From NCBI GenBank assembly GCA_902801205.1, contig CADCHE010000009.1:1-64000 (forward strand): a stretch of DNA of 64,000 nucleotides, read 5' to 3'. The position numbers were made by a program, and so were the translations under genes. The notes under the pieces are model-generated. The model saw nothing but the letters and a program-made list of their open reading frames with translations. It was not told where the DNA came from and made no database searches. Numbering within the stretch: position 1 is the first letter of the stretch; the number at the start of each line of letters is the position of its first letter. Below are positions 25,643 to 35,284 of the stretch, piece after piece. The DNA comes from an uncultured Bacteroidia bacterium. Its GTDB lineage: Bacteria > Bacteroidota > Bacteroidia > Bacteroidales > UBA932.

Positions 25643-26626
25643 TCAGAACGTCCTTCCGACGAGTTTCCAGGCGAAGCGGCGCAGGGCCTCGTAGCGGACG
25701 CCAGCGGTGGCTTTGGCGGCAAAGGCCAGCGCCTGCCCGTTGAGGCGCAGGATTTCGGACCGGGCGTCATCGTCGACCGCCAGGGCGGCGTAGACGGCTT
25801 TGACGCGTGCGATCTTCGCGGCTTTCTCTTCCGGCGTATCCGCCGGGGCGGACATGGCCGCCTGCAGTTCCTTGCGCTGCGCAGCATCGGCTTTCTCCAG
25901 CGCACGGACGGTCAGCCAGCTCTTCTTGTTGTTGACGATATCTCCGCCGATCGGCTTCCCGAAGACTTTTTCGTCCCCGTAGGCGTCCAGATAGTCGTCC
26001 GCCACCTGGAAAGCCAGGCCCAGGTAGTATCCGTACTGATAGAGATTCTCGCAGTCTTCCTCCGGTGCGAGGGCGATGAGGGCGCCCAGCTTCGCCGAGC
26101 AGGCGATGAGCACGCCGGTCTTCAGGCCGATCATCTGCATGTACTCCTGCATCGCGACGTCGTCGCGGTGCTCGAACTCCATGTCGAACTGCTGTCCTTC
26201 ACAGACTTGTGCCGCCGTTTCCGTGAACAGCGAAAGGGCCTGCGGCAGGACAGCGGCGGGAGCCTTCGCGATCCGGGCGTAGCTGTCGATACACATCACG
26301 TCGCCGGAGAGGATGGCCGTGTCCTCGTCCCATTTCTTCCAGACGGTGGGCATTTTCCGCCGGAGCGGGGACTTGTCCATGATGTCGTCGTGGATCAGGG
26401 TGAAACTATGGAATACTTCCAGGGCGGCGGCAGGGGAGAGTACCTCCTCGCCGATATCGTCCTTGTACAAGGCATATGTCGTCAGGCAAAGCCGTGGCCG
26501 CAGCCTTTTCCCGCCGATTTCAATCATGTACCGCAGCGGATCGTACAGGCCGGCGGGCGCCGTGGGAAATTCGACCGCTGCGAACAGGTCTGCAGCCGTT
26601 TTGTTGATCTTCTCTTCAGAAAGCAT
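25643..26626 (-). CDS. Polyprenyl diphosphate synthase
   Basis: The 327-residue protein carries GGKRLRPRL, the first aspartate motif LIHDDIMDKSPLRR and the second AFQVADDYLDAYGD, followed by GKPIGGDIVNNKKSW. It condenses isopentenyl diphosphate with an allylic diphosphate. The spacing DDIMD (DDxxD) without a large insertion fits a farnesyl/geranylgeranyl synthase, but chain length cannot be read with certainty. Its stop nearly abuts that of the converging methyltransferase gene. It diverges from rsgA. Confidence 0.92.
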   Translation of the reverse strand: MLSEEKINKTAADLFAAVEFPTAPAGLYDPLRYMIEIGGKRLRPRLCLTTYALYKDDIGEEVLSPAAALEVFHSFTLIHDDIMDKSPLRRKMPTVWKKWDEDTAILSGDVMCIDSYARIAKAPAAVLPQALSLFTETAAQVCEGQQFDMEFEHRDDVAMQEYMQMIGLKTGVLIACSAKLGALIALAPEEDCENLYQYGYYLGLAFQVADDYLDAYGDEKVFGKPIGGDIVNNKKSWLTVRALEKADAAQRKELQAAMSAPADTPEEKAAKIARVKAVYAALAVDDDARSEILRLNGQALAFAAKATAGVRYEALRRFAWKLVGRTF

Positions 26627-26678
26627 AAAAAGTCTCGGTTTAGTGACGATAAAGGTAGGTATTTTTTACCGGATTTGC

Positions 26679-26686
26679 TACATTTG
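26679..26686 (+). promoter_or_regulatory. -7 element of rsgA
   Basis: TACATTTG lies 8 bases before ATG 26695 in the space diverging from the polyprenyl synthase gene. Confidence 0.5.
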
Positions 26687-26694
26687 CCACCAAT

Positions 26695-27645
26695 ATGACC
26701 GGAAAAGCGACTGTTGTCAAGAACGCCGGCAGCCATTTCCTGCTGTCCGCCCTGCCCGACTGGGCGCCGTTTCCCGCTGTACTCAAGGGAAAGGTGCGCC
26801 TGGAGGGGAGTGCGGCCACCAATCCCGTCGCCGTGGGCGACATCGTGACGTACGAGGCCGATTCCGCTCCCGACGCCGAGCATCCGGCCACTATCGTTTC
26901 GATCCTCGACCGGAAGAACCACGTCATCCGCAAGTCCACCAACCTGTCGCGCCAGTCACATGTGATCGCAGCCAATGTCGACCGCGCCTATGTCGTTGTC
27001 ACCCTGTATTTCCCGCAGCTCAAACTGCCCTTCCTGGACCGTTTCCTGGTTACTTGTGAAGTGTACGGCGTGCCCGCCACCATCGTCCTGAACAAGACCG
27101 ACATCTTCCGGAAGGAGTTTCCCGAGGAGATGGCGGATTTCCGCCGGATCTACTCCCTGGCCGGCTATCCGATCCTGGAAGTGTCCGCGCTGACGGGCGA
27201 AGGCATCGATGCGTTGCGGGAGGACATGTCCGGCGGTGACGGTTGCCGCGTGAGCCTGCTCTGCGGCGAGTCGGGCGTGGGAAAGTCTTCCTTGGTCAAG
27301 GCCCTGGACCCGTCGCTTTCCCCGAAGATCGGGAACATCTCGCTGAGCCACCTGCAGGGCCGGCACACCACCTCCCTGTATGAAATGTATCCGCTTTCCG
27401 GCGGGGGCTTCCTCATCGACTCCCCGGGATTGCGCAGTTTCGGCCTCGTCGACCTGGAACGGGACCGGATCGCCGTGTATTTCCCTGAAATGCTCAAGGC
27501 CGCGTCGGACTGCCGCTTCACGCCTTGCACGCATACGCATGAGCCCGGTTGTGCGGTAAAGGCGGCGGTGGAGGAAGGACGGATCGCGCCGGAGCGCTAC
27601 CGTTCCTATCTCGGCATGCTGGAGGAAGACAAGAAATTCCGTTGA
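26695..27645 (+). CDS. rsgA: Ribosome small-subunit maturation GTPase RsgA
   Basis: The circularly permuted GTPase order is clear: an OB fold (1-75), then G4 NKTD, G5-like SALTG, G1 GESGVGKSS, G2 region with RHTTSLYEMY and G3 DSPGLRSFG, and a C-terminal zinc site C-x4-C-x-H-x5-C (DCRFTPCTHTHEPGC). It helps late 30S assembly. The 316-residue length is normal. Confidence 0.95.
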   Translation: MTGKATVVKNAGSHFLLSALPDWAPFPAVLKGKVRLEGSAATNPVAVGDIVTYEADSAPDAEHPATIVSILDRKNHVIRKSTNLSRQSHVIAANVDRAYVVVTLYFPQLKLPFLDRFLVTCEVYGVPATIVLNKTDIFRKEFPEEMADFRRIYSLAGYPILEVSALTGEGIDALREDMSGGDGCRVSLLCGESGVGKSSLVKALDPSLSPKIGNISLSHLQGRHTTSLYEMYPLSGGGFLIDSPGLRSFGLVDLERDRIAVYFPEMLKAASDCRFTPCTHTHEPGCAVKAAVEEGRIAPERYRSYLGMLEEDKKFR

Positions 27646-27656
27646 AAATGTGACAG

Positions 27657-28991
27657 TTACCGTTCCAGCACCGCTTTCTTGTACCGGATGGTCTGGTAGA
27701 GGGAGCGGAACAGCAGGTGTGCATAGTAGGCGGCGAACAGCAGGTGTACCCGTGCCGTTCCGGCCTGGGGGACGAAGAGCCCGCCGATCCACCAGGTCAT
27801 GAAGAAGGCGGCGACGCAGCCCAGGTTGGAATCCCGCATCTCGCGCGTGGCTGTGGCGCCGATATAGATGCCGTCCCAGGTGAAGGCCGGGCAACCCAGC
27901 AGCGGGATCAGCGCAAGCCACGGGATGTAGGCCCGGGCGGCTTCCACGACCGCTCCGTCGGAAGTCATCATCCGGAAGAGCGGGATGCCGAAGACCGCAT
28001 AGATGCCGACGAACACCAGTCCGACACCCATGCTCCAGAGGAAGGTCCGCCGCGTCGCCTCTTCGATGCGGTGCGGCTCATGGCTCCCGACGAACCGGCC
28101 CGTGAGGGCTTCACCGGCGAAGGCGAATCCATCCGTAAAGTACGAGAACAGCATCATCAGCTTCATCATGACGGAGCACATGGCCAGCAGCAAGTCGCCC
28201 TGACGGGCGGCGAGGGCCGTGTAGGCCAGGTAGACGGACAACAGGCAGAGCGATCGGATGAACAGGTCGCGGTTGATCCGGAAATAGGCGGAAAGCGGGA
28301 AGGCTTCTTCCTTCGCTTTCTGCTGCAGCGTACTGCGGTATTTGCACAGCAGGATGGCGGCGGCGAGGAGCAGCCCGCTGTACTGGGCGATAACCGTTCC
28401 CCAGGCGATGCCGGCGTATCCGATGCCGCGGAATCCCGTCCCGGGCATGCCGAGGGCCAGGACCAGGCTGGCCAGGATGTTGCCGGCGTTGACTACGACA
28501 TCTGTCAGCATCGAACTGAACGTGTCCTGCATGCCGACGAACCATCCCCGGATGGCCATCAGGCTCAGTGTCGCGGGAGCTGCCCAGATCCGGATGCGGA
28601 AATAGGTGATAGCCAATGCTTTGACTTCCTCCGAACAATGGACGAACAAGAAGATCAACTGCTCGAAAGGCCACTGGACCGCCAGCAGGAGGAGGGAGAG
28701 CAGGAACGCCGTGCGGACCCCGCGCCGGAGGTTTGCCGCACACCCTGCAGCATCGCCGCGTCCGTAGGCCTGGGCCGTCATTCCGCCGGTGCCCGCCCGC
28801 AGGAAGCCGAAGTTCCAGTAAAGCATGTCGAACATGAGGGCGCCCACGGAGATGCCGCCGATCAGTGCGGCGGCCGAGGTGTCCAGGTGGCCGGCGATGG
28901 CGATGTCGACCATCCCGACCAGCGGAACCGTCAGGTTGGCGAGGATGCTCGGCAGGGCGAGACGCAGGATCTCTTTGTCAAGCGCCCGCAC
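27657..28991 (-). CDS. MATE-family efflux transporter
   Basis: The 444-residue protein has about twelve transmembrane helices in two MATE bundles, with LPSILANLTVPLVGMVDIAIAG at the start and GTGGMTAQAYGRGD in the DinF-like branch. It probably exports drugs or a metabolite by Na+ or H+ antiport. Its start overlaps the 3' end of the upstream flippase gene by 14 bases. It converges on rsgA with an 11-base gap. Confidence 0.9.
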   Translation of the reverse strand: MRALDKEILRLALPSILANLTVPLVGMVDIAIAGHLDTSAAALIGGISVGALMFDMLYWNFGFLRAGTGGMTAQAYGRGDAAGCAANLRRGVRTAFLLSLLLLAVQWPFEQLIFLFVHCSEEVKALAITYFRIRIWAAPATLSLMAIRGWFVGMQDTFSSMLTDVVVNAGNILASLVLALGMPGTGFRGIGYAGIAWGTVIAQYSGLLLAAAILLCKYRSTLQQKAKEEAFPLSAYFRINRDLFIRSLCLLSVYLAYTALAARQGDLLLAMCSVMMKLMMLFSYFTDGFAFAGEALTGRFVGSHEPHRIEEATRRTFLWSMGVGLVFVGIYAVFGIPLFRMMTSDGAVVEAARAYIPWLALIPLLGCPAFTWDGIYIGATATREMRDSNLGCVAAFFMTWWIGGLFVPQAGTARVHLLFAAYYAHLLFRSLYQTIRYKKAVLER

Positions 28992-30471
28992 CTTTCCGGA
29001 AGTATTTCCCGATGACGGGAAGGCGGGAAAGCGGGAAGTCCCGCATGACGATCAGCGCGCAGAACAGCCCGATCAGCGCCGTGTTTGCGGCGAGTGTCGC
29101 AATGCGGCTGCCCAGCCGGGGCGTCAGCTGCATCAGGACGAAGAGCACTGCCGCACAGAGGGTGTACAGGGCGATGTCCTTCAGCGGGTAATCGATCGGG
29201 TAGTGCTTTTGGCCCACGAAATACGACAGCAGCATGGCCGTGCCGTAGCCGACGAGTCCGCCCCAGGCGCAGGCCATGTAACCGATCTTCGGGATGAAGA
29301 GGATGTTGACGGCCAGCAGGGCGAGACACCCGGCGCCGGAGAAAACGGCTCCCCAGATGGTCTTGTCCGTCAGTTTGTACCAGAAGGAAAGATTGAAGTA
29401 GACGCCCATCAGGATCTCGGCGGCCATCACGATCGGGACGGCCTTCAGGCCCTCGCGGTAGTCGGCGCCGATGATGTACTGCAGCACGTCCATGTAACCG
29501 ACGACGCACAGGAAGGCCAGCAGGGTGAAGATGATGAAGTACTTCATGGCCTTGGCATAGGTTTCCTTGCTGTCGTCCCGCCCGGCATTCCCGAAGACGA
29601 ACGGCTCGTAGGCGTAGCGGAAGGCCTGGGTGATCATCGCCATGATCATCGCGATCTTGACGCAGGCGCCGTAGATGCCCAGCTGGGCCTGCGCATCCGC
29701 TCCCTTGTAGATGAAGGGAAAGATGATCTTGTCCGCCGTCTGGTTGAGGATGCCCGCGATGCCCAGGACGAGGATCGGCCAGCTGTAGGATAGCATCCGC
29801 CGGAGCAGGGCGCCGTCGAAGCCGGCGCGGAATCCTTTCAGTTCATTCCAGAAGAAGAAGGTGACGACCGAGGTGCAGAACAGGTTGATGTAGAAGACGT
29901 AGCCGACAAACAGACCCTGGTCGTAGATGCCCATCGGGTTCCACCCGGTCTTCGGCAGGATGACGAAGTACAGCAGGTTCAGCAGGATGTTCAGGCCGAT
30001 GAAGAGGAGCTTCAGGGCGGCGAACTTCAATGGACGCTTCTGGTAGCGCAGGTAGGCGAACGGGATGCACTGGAAGGCGTCGAGGGCCACGGTGGCCGCC
30101 ATCACCCAGACGAAGGACGGGTGGTCGGCGTAGCCGAGGGCGGCGCTGACCGGTCTCAGGAAGGTGAGCACCAGGACGACGAACAGCACGGACGTCGTCA
30201 GGACGGAGGTCAGGATGGTCGAATAGACTTTTTCCGGGTTTTCCCCCTCCTTCGACATGAAACGGAAGAAGGTGGTCTCCATGCCGTAGGTGAGGATCAC
30301 CAGCAGCAGCGCGGTGTACGCGTAGAGGTTGGTGACGACCCCGTAACCGCCGCTCGCCGCGTCGATGACATAGGTGTAGACCGGGACGAGCAGGTAATTG
30401 AGGAACCGCCCGATGATGCTGCTCAGGCCGTAGATGGCCGTGTCCTTGAACAGGGATTTGAGGTTCGCCAT
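28978..30471 (-). CDS. Wzx-like polysaccharide flippase
   Basis: The 497-residue protein has about fourteen hydrophobic segments and begins MANLKSLFKDTAIYGLSSIIGRFLNY, typical of the MVF/polysaccharide-biosynthesis export family in Bacteroidota. It should flip a lipid-linked glycan across the inner membrane. No glycosyltransferases surround it, so the pathway is unclear. It overlaps the MATE gene and lies 12 bases after the SGNH hydrolase gene, forming a three-gene minus-strand operon. Confidence 0.87.
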   Translation of the reverse strand: MANLKSLFKDTAIYGLSSIIGRFLNYLLVPVYTYVIDAASGGYGVVTNLYAYTALLLVILTYGMETTFFRFMSKEGENPEKVYSTILTSVLTTSVLFVVLVLTFLRPVSAALGYADHPSFVWVMAATVALDAFQCIPFAYLRYQKRPLKFAALKLLFIGLNILLNLLYFVILPKTGWNPMGIYDQGLFVGYVFYINLFCTSVVTFFFWNELKGFRAGFDGALLRRMLSYSWPILVLGIAGILNQTADKIIFPFIYKGADAQAQLGIYGACVKIAMIMAMITQAFRYAYEPFVFGNAGRDDSKETYAKAMKYFIIFTLLAFLCVVGYMDVLQYIIGADYREGLKAVPIVMAAEILMGVYFNLSFWYKLTDKTIWGAVFSGAGCLALLAVNILFIPKIGYMACAWGGLVGYGTAMLLSYFVGQKHYPIDYPLKDIALYTLCAAVLFVLMQLTPRLGSRIATLAANTALIGLFCALIVMRDFPLSRLPVIGKYFRKGAGA

Positions 30472-30483
30472 TTCCGGGATCCG

Positions 30484-31566
30484 TTATTTGATGCCGTACT
30501 TGCGCAGGATCCGGCGCAGGGGTTTGCGGACGGATTCCGCCCAGAGGGTGTAGCCGTGGTTGGAAGGATGGACGCCGTCGATGCTCGAGTCGTGGTACGG
30601 GTCGGTCGCGTCGGTCGCGTCGATGTAATAAACGTCCTTGTATTTTTTGACGGCGACATGCATCAGGCTGTCCACCAGTTCGATGCGTGCCTGCTCTTTC
30701 TTTGCGATGGCCGTGTCGAAGTTGCGGTTCTCCCGGTAGATGGTCTTCTGGAAGATCAGCGGCTTGCCCGGATGGGCGGCCTGGATCTTCTCGATGAACG
30801 GGAAGAGGCGCGCGCGGATCTCGGCGACGGACGGGTTGGAGAAGGCGTCGAAGACGAAGGCGTCCGCGTCGGCTGCGGCGAGCACGTCGGCGAAATAGCT
30901 CTGCAGGCGGCTGTTTCCGGCGCAGCCCAGGCTCAGGAACTGCAGCCCCGTCATCCGCGTCAGCTGCGCGGGATAGGTCATGCCCGGCCGGGCGGAACTG
31001 CTGCCGTGGGTGAAGCTGGAACCGAAGATGGCGATCCGGTGCCGGAAGGGATTGTCCAGCGGCTCGATCACCGAGCCTTCGTCCGTGCCGACCTGCACGG
31101 AGTATTCTTCACTGAAAAGGGGAAGGTACAGCAGGCATTCGTGCATGCTGCCGTCCATCCGCTGCACCAGGGTGATGCTCTGCTCCGGGTTTTCCTGCGA
31201 GGCGACGCCGACGCCTGCCCAGGTCCACTGCCCGTCCTTCTTGATGTACAGGTCGTAGCCGCGGTCGGAATAGGAACCGGTATTGACCGAAAAGACGCGG
31301 CTGCCGTAGACCGTCTTCACCGCAATGCGCTTCGAGTCGGTCCGGAAGGCGACGGAAATGCCCGAGGACATCCGCACCTGGGCGTTCTCGCCCCTTGTGA
31401 ATCTTTTGAAGCGTACCGTGTCCACGCGGTGGTAGGGGTTGGGCGTGTCCGGCATCAGTTTTCCGACGAGGGTCAGGTCGGAGGCTTCCGTGTACTTGAG
31501 CCCGTTCTGGGCGAAGGCGGCCGCCGCCGTGAGCAGCAGCGCGCAGAGTGCGATTATCCGTTTCAT
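30484..31566 (-). CDS. Secreted SGNH/GDSL-family hydrolase
   Basis: After a signal peptide (ending AAAFAQN) comes a beta-rich N-terminal domain (about 20-170), then an SGNH hydrolase domain with the nucleophile in FGSSFTHGSS, a Gly/Asn block CAGNSR, and the catalytic Asp/His in DGVHPSNHGY. It is probably a carbohydrate esterase in the periplasm. It is first in the operon with the flippase and MATE genes. The -7 element TATATTTG is at 31587-31580. Confidence 0.85.
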   Translation of the reverse strand: MKRIIALCALLLTAAAAFAQNGLKYTEASDLTLVGKLMPDTPNPYHRVDTVRFKRFTRGENAQVRMSSGISVAFRTDSKRIAVKTVYGSRVFSVNTGSYSDRGYDLYIKKDGQWTWAGVGVASQENPEQSITLVQRMDGSMHECLLYLPLFSEEYSVQVGTDEGSVIEPLDNPFRHRIAIFGSSFTHGSSSARPGMTYPAQLTRMTGLQFLSLGCAGNSRLQSYFADVLAAADADAFVFDAFSNPSVAEIRARLFPFIEKIQAAHPGKPLIFQKTIYRENRNFDTAIAKKEQARIELVDSLMHVAVKKYKDVYYIDATDATDPYHDSSIDGVHPSNHGYTLWAESVRKPLRRILRKYGIK

Positions 31567-31579
31567 AAGGCGAAGATAG

Positions 31580-31608
31580 CAAATATATTCCGAAATTGCG
31601 TACCTTTG
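31580..31608. promoter_or_regulatory. Divergent promoters of SGNH hydrolase and MFS gene
   Basis: TATATTTG on the minus strand (31587-31580) lies 13 bases before the hydrolase ATG. TACCTTTG on the plus strand (31601-31608) lies 20 bases before the MFS ATG at 31629. Confidence 0.55.
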
Positions 31609-31628
31609 CCGGGAATGGCATCGGCATC

Positions 31629-32978
31629 ATGAAGTTCTATTCTTACTACAGGATCTCGAAACCCTCGGAGACGAAGGTCGCTCCGGAGCGGGTGCAGGAG
31701 GAATACCGCCGCCTGCGCTCCCGGACATTCTGGGGCGTCTGCGCCGCGTATGCGCAGTACTATGTCTGCCGGATGGCCCTGTCGGTGGTCAAGCAGCCGC
31801 TCATTGACAGCGGCACCCTTTCGGCCGCCCAGCTCGGCCTGGTCGGCTCCGCGATGCTGTTCGCCTATGCCTTCGGCAAGTTCGTGAACGGATTCATCGC
31901 CGATTACTGCAACATCCGCCGCTTCATGACGACGGGGCTGCTCGTTTCCGCCCTGGTGAACCTGCTGATGGGGACGCTCGGTATCGTACAGGGCCATACC
32001 GGCCTTCCGACGATGATGCTCTTCATCGCTTTCGCCCTGCTGTGGGGCGTCAACGGGTGGACGCAGTCGATGGGGGCCCCGCCGGCCGTGATCAGCCTTT
32101 CGCGCTGGTTCCCGCTTTCGCGCCGCGGAACTTTCTACAGCATCCTGTGCGCTACGCCGTACCTGGGCAAGTTCCTGTCCTTCATCCTGACCGGCTTCGT
32201 CGTCGCCTCGCTGGGCTGGCAGTACGGGTTCCTCTTCTCCGCCGTCGGCGGCCTGCTGGGTGTCGCCATCCTGCTGGTCTTCGTTTCCGATACGCCTGAG
32301 AGCAAGGGACTTCCCTCCGTTCAGGAGCTCTCCGGAGAGGAAACCCTCCCGACCGATTCGATGCCGACGGCTACCTTGCAGCGCTGGGTCCTCCGGCATC
32401 CGGGTATCTGGATCATCGCCCTCTCCAGCGCCTTTGTCTACATCGCGCAGTATGCCGTCAGCGGCTGGGGCGTGCTTTTCCTGCAGAAAGCCAAAGGCTT
32501 TTCGCTGGAGGCCTCCAGCCAGATCATCGCCATCTCCGAGGCGCTCGGCATCGCCGGTACCGTGCTGGCGGGCTGGCTCTCCGACACTGTTTTCAAGGGC
32601 CGGCGCGCCGCCCCCGTCCTCCTGGCCGGCCTCGTCTGTCTGGCCAGTCTGGCCGCTTTCCTGCTGCTGGGTGGGGGATACGCCGCCAATATCGCCTTCG
32701 TGGCGGTCTTCAGCATCTCGATCGGTGTCGTCTACTGCATCGTGTCCGGCCTGATGGCACTGGACATCGTTCCGCGCAAGGCCACCGGAGCGGCGCTGGG
32801 CCTCGTAGGCATCTCCAGTTACGTTGCCGCCGGCATCCAGGATGCCGTCAGCGGTCTGCTGATCGGCGGTCCCGATGCCGGCGGTTACGATTTCACGGCG
32901 GTTTCCGTGTTCTGGCTGGCGTCCTGCCTGCTCGCTTTCGTCATTCCCGTCGCCGCCTGGCGACGCCTCAAGCCGTAG
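31629..32978 (+). CDS. MFS transporter, organophosphate:phosphate antiporter-like
   Basis: The 449-residue protein has twelve helices and the OPA-family opening: VQEEYRRLRSRTFWGVCAAYAQYYVCR, with FAYAFGKFVNGFIADY and the loop SRWFPLSRRGTFYS. Relatives such as GlpT and UhpT exchange glycerol-3-phosphate or hexose phosphates for phosphate. The substrate here is not decidable, but a phosphate link is of interest given the Na/Pi fusion at 8615. ATG 31629 is chosen over 31596 because the promoter element overlaps the longer reading. Confidence 0.87.
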   Translation: MKFYSYYRISKPSETKVAPERVQEEYRRLRSRTFWGVCAAYAQYYVCRMALSVVKQPLIDSGTLSAAQLGLVGSAMLFAYAFGKFVNGFIADYCNIRRFMTTGLLVSALVNLLMGTLGIVQGHTGLPTMMLFIAFALLWGVNGWTQSMGAPPAVISLSRWFPLSRRGTFYSILCATPYLGKFLSFILTGFVVASLGWQYGFLFSAVGGLLGVAILLVFVSDTPESKGLPSVQELSGEETLPTDSMPTATLQRWVLRHPGIWIIALSSAFVYIAQYAVSGWGVLFLQKAKGFSLEASSQIIAISEALGIAGTVLAGWLSDTVFKGRRAAPVLLAGLVCLASLAAFLLLGGGYAANIAFVAVFSISIGVVYCIVSGLMALDIVPRKATGAALGLVGISSYVAAGIQDAVSGLLIGGPDAGGYDFTAVSVFWLASCLLAFVIPVAAWRRLKP

Positions 32979-32990
32979 GGCGCTTTACGG

Positions 32991-33908
32991 TTATTTTTCA
33001 GGATACTCCATCAGATAGAGCCCGGTCTGTGCCTGGATGAGGTACAGGTTCTTCCGGTAGTGGGCGAAGTCCTCGAGTTCGCCGGTGGTGTGGCCGCCGC
33101 CCATGTCCAGCACCGTGACGGGGCGCTGCTTCCGCAGGTCCCAGACGAAGAGCCAGCTCGGGTATTCCGCGTTACCGACGCCCGTGGGCATCATCAGCTT
33201 GCCCTTGTGGATGCACAGGCCCTGGCCGATCGTGGCATAGCTCAGCCCGTGGTCTTCCACCACGTAGTTCTCCAGGGCGTCTTCGGGACGCAGCACCACC
33301 TCCTTGCCGGCCGACAGCTTGGGCAGCCGGAACTTGATGATCCTGTGGCGGTTGCCTTCGATGTCACGGTCGCTAGTGGTGTTCCCGAAGCCGTACAGCA
33401 TCTTGTGCCGGCGGTCGATGACCCACTGGAGGGCGTAGCCGAAATCCTTGTTCACGTCGTCGTAGCGGATGACCTGCACCAGCTCGGAGGACTGCAGGTC
33501 CGGACGGATGCGCTCGACGAAGAGCACGTCCTTCAGCCCGTTCCAGGGAATCTTGTGGCACTGGCTGACGTACACCAGCGGCATCGGGTCCTTCCGGTCG
33601 AACCGCTCAACGCCGAAGCTGACGACGTTGGCGTGGTTGGCGTCGCCCTGGCTGGCCAGGTTGAAGCGGCTGATCTTCCTCGGTTTCCCGCCCTCCAGGA
33701 TCCACAGGTTAGCGATTCCGGTATGGTTGCAGCTGAGGACATAGTCCTTGTAGCAGTCCATTCCCTGGTAATTGCCCGGGTCGTAGGATGTGAGGTGCGT
33801 GGTCTTGAATCCGGTCCCGACGGGAGGGATGCTGACTTTCCCCTGCGCCCCGGCCAGGGCCGGGAGGAGGATGGCGAGCAACGCCGTGAGAAAGAATCGT
33901 GTTCTCAT
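32991..33908 (-). CDS. Secreted protein of unknown function, possible beta-propeller
   Basis: A signal peptide (ending LAGAQG) is followed by about 285 residues with repeated short beta strands and blade-like phrases (NLWILEGGKPRKISRF, SWLFVWDLRKQRPVTVL, NLYLIQAQTGLYLMEY). This suggests a propeller or LVIVD-type repeat fold. No catalytic motif is visible. It ends 12 bases past the stop of the converging MFS gene and follows the CoA-transferase gene by 13 bases, so it may share that transcript. Confidence 0.65.
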   Translation of the reverse strand: MRTRFFLTALLAILLPALAGAQGKVSIPPVGTGFKTTHLTSYDPGNYQGMDCYKDYVLSCNHTGIANLWILEGGKPRKISRFNLASQGDANHANVVSFGVERFDRKDPMPLVYVSQCHKIPWNGLKDVLFVERIRPDLQSSELVQVIRYDDVNKDFGYALQWVIDRRHKMLYGFGNTTSDRDIEGNRHRIIKFRLPKLSAGKEVVLRPEDALENYVVEDHGLSYATIGQGLCIHKGKLMMPTGVGNAEYPSWLFVWDLRKQRPVTVLDMGGGHTTGELEDFAHYRKNLYLIQAQTGLYLMEYPEK

Positions 33909-33921
33909 ATAGGGCTTTCCT

Positions 33922-35223
33922 TTAAATGTTTACATAGTGCCAGTGCGGGCCGAAGCGTTCGAAGGCGGCTTCGTCCAGCATCTGTCGGTCATCGGGATGG
34001 GCGATCGAGATGAGCAGTTTCGCCCGTTCCTGAAGCGATTTGCCATACAGGTCCACGGCTCCGTACTCGGTGACGATCCAATGGGCGTCCGCCCGCGGCG
34101 TTACGACGCCCGCGCCGGGATTCAGGAAGGGGACGATCTTGGCTTTTCCCTTGTTCGTGCGGGAGGCGAAGGCGGTCATGGAAACGCCGCCTTCGGACAT
34201 GACGGCGCCCTTGACGAAATCGAGCTGGCCGCCGGTCCCGGAGAAGATGCGGGTACCGATCGAGTCGGCGCTGATCTGGCCCGTCAGGTCGACTTCCGTC
34301 GCCGAATTGATGGCCATCATGTGCGGGTTCCGGCTGATGACCCAGGGGTCGTTGACATATTTGATGTCCTTCATCAGGACGTCGGGGTTGTGGTCGATGA
34401 AGGAGTAGACGTCCTGCGAACCCAGCAGGAAGGAGGCGACGATCTTGCCGGGGTCCGTTTTCTTGGCGGCCCCGTTCACCACGCCTTTCTTGATCAGGCG
34501 CAGGATCCCGTCGGCGAACATCTCCGTGTGGACACCCAGGTCCTTGTGGTCCGTCAGCTGTGCGGCGAGGGCGTTCGGCAGGGCGCCGATCCCCATCTGG
34601 ATGCAGGCGCCGTCCGGGACGAGCTGGGCGCAGTTCTTGCCGATGAGGACCTCCGTGGGGGTGGGCTCGGCGAAGTCCTTGGTAACCAGCGGGGTTTCGT
34701 CATATACGAGGAAATCGAACCGGTCGATGTCCAGCAGGTCGCCATAGGCGAAGGGGACGTTCGGATTCACGACGGCGACTTTCAGCCGGGCTGTCTCGAC
34801 GGCCGCGAGCGAGCAATCCACCGACGTGCCGAGGGAAACCTTTCCGTTCTCGTCCGGAAGGGATACCTGAACGAGGGCGGCGCCGAGTTTGATGGCTCCG
34901 CTGCGATAGAGTTTCTGCGATTCGCCCAGGTGGACGGGGAGATAGTCGGCATAGCCCGCATTGACGTTCGCACGCACATTCGGTCCGACGAAGAAACCCT
35001 GTTCGAAGAAGATGCCTGCGTATTTCGGGTCGGAGTAGGGGGCGGGCCCTTCCGTGTGGAAATGATGGAAATGCAGGTCTTCGACTTCGCCCGCTTCGGC
35101 CCGGCGCACCAGGGCGTCAATGAGGACGTGGGGAACGCTGGCGACACTGCTCAGGTGGATGTGGTCGCCGCTGCGGATGCCTTTCACGGCCTCGTCCGCG
35201 GAAACATAGTGGATTTCTTTCAT
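33922..35223 (-). CDS. Acetyl-CoA hydrolase/CoA-transferase family protein
   Basis: The 433-residue protein (from MKEIHYVSADEAV at 35223) belongs to the family I CoA-transferases of the acetate/propionate type. It shows HIHLSSVASVPHVL, the catalytic Glu region LGVHTEMFADG and the CoA-binding SEGGVSMTAFASR and HWIVTEYGAVDL. It moves CoA between acyl groups, probably in acetate, propionate or succinate metabolism. The ATG lies 28 bases after the -7 element at 35259-35252. Confidence 0.9.
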   Translation of the reverse strand: MKEIHYVSADEAVKGIRSGDHIHLSSVASVPHVLIDALVRRAEAGEVEDLHFHHFHTEGPAPYSDPKYAGIFFEQGFFVGPNVRANVNAGYADYLPVHLGESQKLYRSGAIKLGAALVQVSLPDENGKVSLGTSVDCSLAAVETARLKVAVVNPNVPFAYGDLLDIDRFDFLVYDETPLVTKDFAEPTPTEVLIGKNCAQLVPDGACIQMGIGALPNALAAQLTDHKDLGVHTEMFADGILRLIKKGVVNGAAKKTDPGKIVASFLLGSQDVYSFIDHNPDVLMKDIKYVNDPWVISRNPHMMAINSATEVDLTGQISADSIGTRIFSGTGGQLDFVKGAVMSEGGVSMTAFASRTNKGKAKIVPFLNPGAGVVTPRADAHWIVTEYGAVDLYGKSLQERAKLLISIAHPDDRQMLDEAAFERFGPHWHYVNI

Positions 35224-35251
35224 CGTTCGTTTTCTTTTTTCATGCATCCTA

Positions 35252-35278
35252 CAAATATAGCCTTTTTTACTAAATTTG
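35252..35278. promoter_or_regulatory. Divergent promoters of CoA-transferase and mazG
   Basis: TATATTTG on the minus strand (35259-35252) and TAAATTTG on the plus strand (35271-35278) are 11 bases apart. The plus element ends 6 bases before the mazG ATG, so that transcript would be almost leaderless. Confidence 0.6.
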
Positions 35279-35284
35279 CAGCCT